Shown piece by piece: positions 10,801 through 12,935 of a DNA stretch of 12,935 bases. Under the pieces are notes generated by a model. The model had not been told where the DNA came from, ran no database searches, and worked only from the letters and a program-made list of their open reading frames with translations. Position numbers and translations under genes: made by a program. Each line of letters begins with the position of its first letter. Positions within the stretch are counted from its first letter, which is position 1. Source of the stretch: JBIOJM01 sp044450785 (GTDB lineage Bacteria; Planctomycetota; Planctomycetia; Isosphaerales; Isosphaeraceae); NCBI GenBank assembly GCA_044450785.1, contig JBIOJM010000300.1, positions 1 to 12,935 of the forward strand, written 5' to 3'.

Positions 10801-12935
10801 GTCGTTGATGTCCCATTGACCGCCCGTCGAGAGATAGACCGCGTCGATCCAGTCGCCGATCAACGGGTCCCCGGTCAGGTTCGCCCCGCTCCAGGAAACG
10901 GTCACCGGCTCGCCGGCGGTCAGCGTAGTCGTCGAGAGGTTAAGCGAATTGAGCCCAAGCTCCACGTTCACGATGTTGAACGTGCCGACGTAGACGTCGG
11001 TCGGCTCGCCGCCAATGCCGTTGCCGTTCTCGTCGAGCCCGTTGCCCGCCAGATCCGTGACGTTGGGGCCGATCTTGACGTGATAAATCCCCACAAGCGT
11101 CTGCGGCGGGAAGGTGATCTGGAACTCGTTGAGACCAACGTTCTGGATACCGGTAGCAGAAACCGTCGTCCCGTCGGGTTTGACGACGCTCACGTCGCCC
11201 GTCGTGAAGGTCGTCGTGTCAATTGCCTCGCTGAACCAGACATCGACACTGGATATCGTGCCCGCGACGTCGCCAGCCGGATCCTGGTACGAGACATAGG
11301 GCGGAACGGTATCGACGATGAGCGTGAACGAATAGGCGTCATCGGTCTCGCCCGGGATGCCATTAGCATTCTGGTCGAGCTGGAACCCCTCAGCGTCCAG
11401 CAACGTTGGCAGCAGCGTGAAGTGGTAAGGACCGTTTTCGCTCAAGGCAAAGGGCAAGTCGATGCGATAAGTCCGATCGCCAACCTGGGTCATTCCGGTG
11501 GGTTGGATCACGCCCATCTGGCCGCTGATCAGGAACTTGGAGGGGTCGAAGGAGGACACGTCAATCGGGTTGTTGAACGTGAGCGTGATCGCGTCAATCG
11601 GTTGATTGACATATCCATTTCCCTGATCCACGATCCCTTGCTCGACACCGTAAGGGAAGTGAGCGCGGACATGAGTGTGAGGAACGCCTTGAAGAACGAA
11701 GATGGTGCCGGCTCCGCCGCCGCTACCGGTAAGTTGGCCGCCCCCCCCGTTGGCCTGGATGTGGTCCAGGTTGAAACCGCTGTTATCCTGCGCGTAAACG
11801 GCGATCCGACCACCACCACCGCCGAAGCTATGATAGCTGCCATCACCCGAGCCTCCACTGGCATCGATGGTGCCTCCACCACTCAGTGTTTGCACCGCGA
11901 CATAAACGCCGCCCCCGGCCCCGGAACCGAAGGGGCCACCTCCACCATTGGCCGTGATCGAGCCGTCGAGGGTCAATGTGTCGGCGGTCAACTGCACCAG
12001 GCCGCCGCCCGGCAGGCTTAGACCGCCGGCGCCCCAGTCGTCGGGGGCGGCGTAGTCGCCGTAGACCGCGTTAGTCGCACCCGAGATGCTGCCGCCGAGG
12101 CCGCCGTAGCTCCCGCCACTGTTGCCCGTCGCCCCGCCCACCGTCGTGTTCCCCGTCGTGTAGCCCGGCAAGTACCCCTTACCAGAAATGTCGATCGCGC
12201 TCGTCGCGTCGACCGACATCGCGCCGCTGACCTGAACATCCAGCTCGTACATCTGCGTGGCCGTCGACGTCAGGCTGGTCAGCCGGCCCCCATTGGTCAC
12301 CGACAATCCGGGGGCTATCAACTGGCTCCCCTCGAACGTCCCGCCGTCCACCGTGACGTCCGCGTCCGACGTCACGATTCCCGGTGTGTACAAATTACCC
12401 ATCGACCCGATGAGCAACGATCCCGTGCTCGTAATGTGGATCGTGTCCGGCCCGTTGAGCGTGGCATTCTCTTGAACCGTCAGGGTGTTGGCGAATTCCA
12501 GCGTCATGCCGGCGTGTTCCGGACCTACCTGGGCGCCACTACCGCGGATCAGGACGGCATCCGGGAACGTGACCGTCTCTTGGCCCGGCAAGCCCAGGGG
12601 CGTGAACCCTAAGGGGCTCTTGCGGCCGTCAATGATCAGGGTTCCGTTGGGCTCATCGGTGTCTTTAACGAAGATGGTGCCGGTTCCGCCGTTGTTACCT
12701 TGGAAGGTTCCGCCGCTACCCCCCTTGGCCTGAATGTGGTCCAGGTTGAAACCGGTGTAATCCTGCGCATAGACGGCGATCCGACCACCACCACCGCCGC
12801 CGCTATAAGGGGTATCTCCTGAGGAGCCGCCGCTGGCATCGATGGTGCCTCCGCCAATCAGGGTTCGCACCGCGACATAAACGCCGCCCCCGGCCCCGGC
12901 ATTCCCGCCACCTAAGCCGTAGGCCACGATCTGAC
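4279..12935 (-). CDS. Giant RHS/YD-repeat surface protein with solenoid, Ig-like and MBG domains (5'-partial)
   Basis: The frame is open from the window's right edge to TGA at 4279-4281. Residue numbers here count from the GTG at 12927; upstream codons remain open, so the N-terminus and any signal peptide lie outside. In order: Gly-rich solenoid units (about 1-75 and 335-413, motif GGGVYVAV..L.GGGTIDASGG); two Big_5-like domains (about 435-645) with loops DQNANGIPGETDD and DENGNGIGGEPTD; CARDB (about 655-765); PPC (about 780-880); IPT/TIG-like (885-975); a CARDB-like region (980-1115). The RHS shell spans about 1236-2053, from GLPLTFSRVYG and GPLGRGWTDNWD through some 25 YD repeats to GRFSSEDPLG and DPSGL. 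Then come a linker, a DUF7619-like domain, Fn3-like, Big_3, two MBG and a C-terminal domain. It is probably secreted and surface-attached. The role is not known: adhesion, matrix or contact-dependent interaction are possible. No toxin domain follows the RHS core. Confidence 0.95.
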   Translation of the reverse strand, partial: QIVAYGLGGGNAGAGGGVYVAVRTLIGGGTIDASGGSSGDTPYSGGGGGGRIAVYAQDYTGFNLDHIQAKGGSGGTFQGNNGGTGTIFVKDTDEPNGTLIIDGRKSPLGFTPLGLPGQETVTFPDAVLIRGSGAQVGPEHAGMTLEFANTLTVQENATLNGPDTIHITSTGSLLIGSMGNLYTPGIVTSDADVTVDGGTFEGSQLIAPGLSVTNGGRLTSLTSTATQMYELDVQVSGAMSVDATSAIDISGKGYLPGYTTGNTTVGGATGNSGGSYGGLGGSISGATNAVYGDYAAPDDWGAGGLSLPGGGLVQLTADTLTLDGSITANGGGGPFGSGAGGGVYVAVQTLSGGGTIDASGGSGDGSYHSFGGGGGRIAVYAQDNSGFNLDHIQANGGGGQLTGSGGGAGTIFVLQGVPHTHVRAHFPYGVEQGIVDQGNGYVNQPIDAITLTFNNPIDVSSFDPSKFLISGQMGVIQPTGMTQVGDRTYRIDLPFALSENGPYHFTLLPTLLDAEGFQLDQNANGIPGETDDAYSFTLIVDTVPPYVSYQDPAGDVAGTISSVDVWFSEAIDTTTFTTGDVSVVKPDGTTVSATGIQNVGLNEFQITFPPQTLVGIYHVKIGPNVTDLAGNGLDENGNGIGGEPTDVYVGTFNIVNVELGLNSLNLSTTTLTAGEPVTVSWSGANLTGDPLIGDWIDAVYLSTGGQWDINDTLLATVPHTGGLAENQPYSGSATVVIPGVLPGNYQILVRADVANQERETDEANNLIASGPIPLIVNPLGTDGVEVSGTLTNADQANYYAVHVDGGDSLALNLTGHATTAVNELYVSLGSIPTRTSYDFSAVKDDRFLDRQDQMLAFTAPPGGGTYYVLVYGDEISGSTPYDLAATTGPFIVTSLTPPLQGNSQSGTITLEGAGFDLGTTVQFVGADQVVHVPTAIHQISPSALTLDLDLPNWTPQTYTVVVTKGATTIQAAQSFVVVAGGSPDLQTQLVLPNSLDPRGNQTLWLEYTNDGTAPMAAPLLRVTGEQTAQITLDPDLAELANQTAGQPNWPPAGITNLVEVLGTGSGATPGILQPGDSGRIPIYYVGLQNPSPMFGLSVRFTLSTVTQQELSGAATERVPIYDASGNLIGYEIIQTVADYSIPWTGGSGSSGQPSLEEQMRPASIPADAWDAIWQNLSNQVGADYGNYSMKLAADANYLYTVGQTVSDVSSLWGFEIAQADASLNPLQSLAGAIDASVPAPGLPLTFSRVYGESITSRYQLGPLGRGWTDNWDVSAETEPSGDVVLQGPGGVDQFFTLQSDGSYTPSPGDFASLTQSGGMFRLTETDQTIWQFRTDGKLDYVQDSNGNRITLGYDSNGLLTSLTHSDGQQLLIDYNADGRIAHVTNPLGPGTADDLVTTYLYDASGEHLIEVIQPGNRVTTYSYDTGNALPTKHALLEVDYPDGTHDYFAYDSEGRLISTSGDQAAQLVTYAYDTAGGVTITDATGRTTFLGYGVDGQIAQVRDGDGNVLNLGYNTQSLLDQLVGPDGEKYGYSYDSEGNLIGVRNPLGQTTSFTYDSTFNQLTSVTDPNGNGMHYAYDAKGNLISITYADGTQQKYTYDASGNVLSATNRRGQVLNYTYNAAGQVTSEDDPTTPGIDYVYAYDAAGNLVSAKDASGTTNMAYDPDTNFLTRIDYPGGQFFIFAYNAVGQRTQRTDQDGNVENYDYNSLGQLDHMTDGTGALIVRYAYDDAGRLIRETLGNGVYTTYDYDAAGDILDLVNYEPDGSVLSRYDYTYDASGLCTSMTTLDGTQTYGYDPLGQLTSVTYPDGHVVNYTYDAAGNRTQVDDNGAVTPYSTNNLNQYTTVGGATYTYDADGNMTSKSENGVTTSYAYDVQNRLIGVTTPTDTWTYAYDALGNRISSTHNGVTTNYVVDPTGLGNVAAEYDSSGNLIARYDDGYGLVSRTDASGNPDYYTFSAIGNTSELTNATGAVDNSYSYDPFGVSLSKTEAVANPFQYVGEYGVMNEGNGLEFMRARYQIPTLGRFSSEDPLGISGGSVNYYQYVENNPLAFIDPSGLLARTPPMPPWLPPDPAPIIEPWIPPGGPSHEPGHEAPHEPELPHEEPETPDMKPPGERDKRKGKGKWDTGGVGFGGGDGGVGWGGGGLPGGDGSFKTFISYIYFYFTYDPNDKIAPAGYGDAAYVSSNDPLDYQVRFQNESTATAPVQHLVVTDTLDPNLDLGTFSLSEIDFANQAIVIPPGLDDYETMVPMNANGTPILVNVSAALDSSTRVLTLELDAVDPSTGWFPVDPLIGLLYPDDSTGRGEGSISYSVSPKQGLASGTVIQNRASIIFDHNDPIATPLVSNTLDAAAPSSSVALLPATTTDPTFTIHWSGQDEAGGSGIASYDLYVSLDGGPFTTLLQDTQDTSMTILGDRGHTYSFYSIAHDNVGHVEDPPATVDTTIQIIYAATTTTLQASEENPTYGDSATFTATVAAAADAGTPTGTVQFLIDGGDFGSPVALVAGMATSDPITTLSAGSHTISAIYSGDDTFATSTAADLGQTIAKAPLTVTADAESKLYGAADSTLTHTLTGLLNGDPPSVISGLTLSTTTGAAATAGTHAITATGGTAANYAITDVNGTLTVFQAPLIVTADNKSKVYGTADPTLTYTSSGTLYYGDTYSVITGVTLSTATGAAATAGTHAITSTGGTAANYAITDVNGTLTVTAVTTPPLVTMTIVQPVLNKKHMVTQIIVTLSGPVNTAEAQTVVIYRLATAGKKGSFDAKNAKIIKLKSAAYNAANDTVTLTPKKAFALTKPVQLRVNGQPPSGLEDSLGRLIDGDHNGTAGGNAVAVLRRGGVTIGAVVSVRSDKVKVIEPYTVDILLEREDIFALKPLARAAHSRHLGAER
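4835..5311 (-). repeat. Two tandem MBG domains, 243-base period
   Basis: Each unit encodes (A)PL.VTAD..SK.YG.AD.TLT, a SVI.G.TLST.TGAAATAGTH core and GGTAANYAITDVNGTLTV, the MBG pattern of bacterial adhesin-like proteins. Units start at 4835 and 5078, giving 81 residues each. Over the first 107 bases I count eight differences, so this is a relatively recent tandem duplication. Confidence 0.85.
5312..5890 (-). other. Fn3-like and Big_3-type Ig-like domains of the giant protein
   Basis: The first part (about 5605-5890) reads FTIHWSGQDEAGGSGIASYD, LYVSLDGGPF, TYSFYSIAHDNVGHVE, a fibronectin type III-like pattern common in secreted proteins. The second (about 5312-5600) reads TTTTLQASEENPTYGDSATF, GTPTGTVQFLIDGG, LSAGSHTISAIYSGDDTF, the typical Big_3_5 pattern. 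Confidence 0.75.
5899..6447 (-). other. DUF7619-like beta domain of the giant protein
   Basis: It begins YDPNDKIAPAGYGDAAYV and includes LDYQVRFQNESTATAPVQHL, VTDTLDPNLDLGTF, GEGSISYSVSPKQGL and ASIIFDHNDPIATP..SNTLD. This is the pattern of a domain common in large secreted proteins (DUF7619, related to the DUF11-like conserved repeat). It is usually C-terminal in adhesin-like proteins and is not expected as an RHS cargo. Confidence 0.7.
6484..6768 (-). other. Pro/His/Glu-rich then Lys/Gly-rich linker after the RHS core
   Basis: Directly after DPSGL come about 60 Pro-rich residues (MPPWLPPDPAPIIEPWIPP, then alternating His-Glu-Pro), a basic patch (RDKRKGKGKWD) and a Gly run (GGVGFGGGDGGVGWGGGG). 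This is low-complexity, probably extended and disordered. It separates the RHS shell from the downstream beta domains. It contains no toxin motif. Confidence 0.8.
6769..9222 (-). other. RHS/YD-repeat shell with RHS-associated core
   Basis: This part of the giant gene encodes about 818 residues. They run from the DUF6531-like entry (GLPLTFSRVYG, LGPLGRGWTDNWD) through roughly 25 YD-type repeats (for example YDASGNVLSATNRRG) to the RHS-associated core with GRFSSEDPLGISGGSVNYYQ and FIDPSGL. In characterised RHS/Tc proteins this shell forms a hollow beta-cocoon, and the C-terminal part beyond DPxGL is a variable, self-cleaved toxin. The DPSGL site (D at 6781-6783) is intact. Confidence 0.93.
11696..11924 (-). 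repeat. Gly-rich solenoid repeat in giant gene, second unit
   Basis: It encodes GAGGGVYVAVQTLSGGGTID, a GGGGGRIAVYAQD strand, GFNLDHIQANGGGG and GTIFV. It matches 12668-12899 at a spacing of 972-975 bases, including 33 identical bases at 11892-11924. The residues between units (TLTVQENATL, DVTVDGG, LSVTNGG) have the turn spacing of a right-handed beta-helix passenger. Confidence 0.8.
12668..12899 (-). repeat. Gly-rich solenoid repeat in giant gene, first visible unit
   Basis: It encodes GAGGGVYVAVRTLIGGGTID, GGGGGRIAVYAQDYTGFNLD, HIQAKGGSGG and GTIFV. It is homologous to 11696-11924, which implies a roughly 325-residue repeat period. More units probably continue beyond the window. Confidence 0.8.

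Noticed and set aside
10222..12021. 599-codon plus-strand open frame opposite the giant gene
   Set aside because: Its translation is Arg/Gly/Val-rich with no family pattern. The minus strand shows clear CARDB, PPC, IPT and Big_5 domains, so this is a GC-driven shadow frame.
12925..12927. GTG as the true start of the giant protein
   Set aside because: Upstream codons (Gln, Ile) continue in frame to the window edge and complete the solenoid pattern, so the gene is 5'-truncated by the window.
1..12935. tRNA or rRNA genes
   Set aside because: No cloverleaf with TTC-A/G-A T-loop and CCA-end arms, and no conserved rRNA stretch, was found by eye on either strand.

Overview
The window is GC-rich DNA that most resembles a large-genome planctomycete (Isosphaeraceae/Gemmataceae type). 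This is inferred from gene style, not from a marker gene. The supporting features are GTAGGGTGGGTC-ended intergenic repeats, many short accessory ORFs of families I associate with planctomycetes, and a giant surface protein joining glycine-rich solenoid repeats, Ig-like domains, RHS/YD repeats, MBG domains and a planctomycete-style C-terminal domain. No housekeeping gene, rRNA or tRNA is visible.

Layout. Positions 1-195 hold three copies (two direct, one inverted) of a short structured repeat. Positions 251-812 and 2199-2754 are two diverged copies of one toxin-antitoxin-like module on the minus strand. Each copy has an intact 80-codon antitoxin-like ORF followed, with an ATGA overlap, by a PIN-domain (VapC-like) toxin gene that has lost its middle. 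Between them, after a hairpin-rich noncoding stretch (813-1261), lies a two-gene minus-strand operon (1262-1982): a DUF5678-like small protein and a retropepsin-like aspartic protease. A 19-base direct repeat brackets this operon.

Positions 2757-4223 read on the plus strand. They hold two decayed ORFs, an 84-aa protein ending in an AF2212/DUF104-like antitoxin motif, a 120-aa conserved hypothetical, the in-frame remnant of an HNH endonuclease, and a 73-aa conserved hypothetical. A hairpin at 4238-4272 separates these from the convergent giant gene.

Positions 4279-12935 are one minus-strand ORF still open at the window edge (2,884 complete codons visible, plus the stop). In protein order it carries solenoid repeats, two Big_5-like domains, CARDB, PPC, IPT/TIG, a complete RHS shell with core motif, a Pro/His/Glu then Lys/Gly linker, a DUF7619-like domain, an Fn3-like domain, Big_3, two MBG domains and a C-terminal calcium-loop domain. 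Structural domains follow the RHS core, where polymorphic RHS proteins normally carry a toxin.

The main biological theme is decay with selective retention. Three separate nuclease effector genes (two PIN, one HNH) have lost their catalytic middle while keeping both ends, and each neighbouring small partner ORF is intact.
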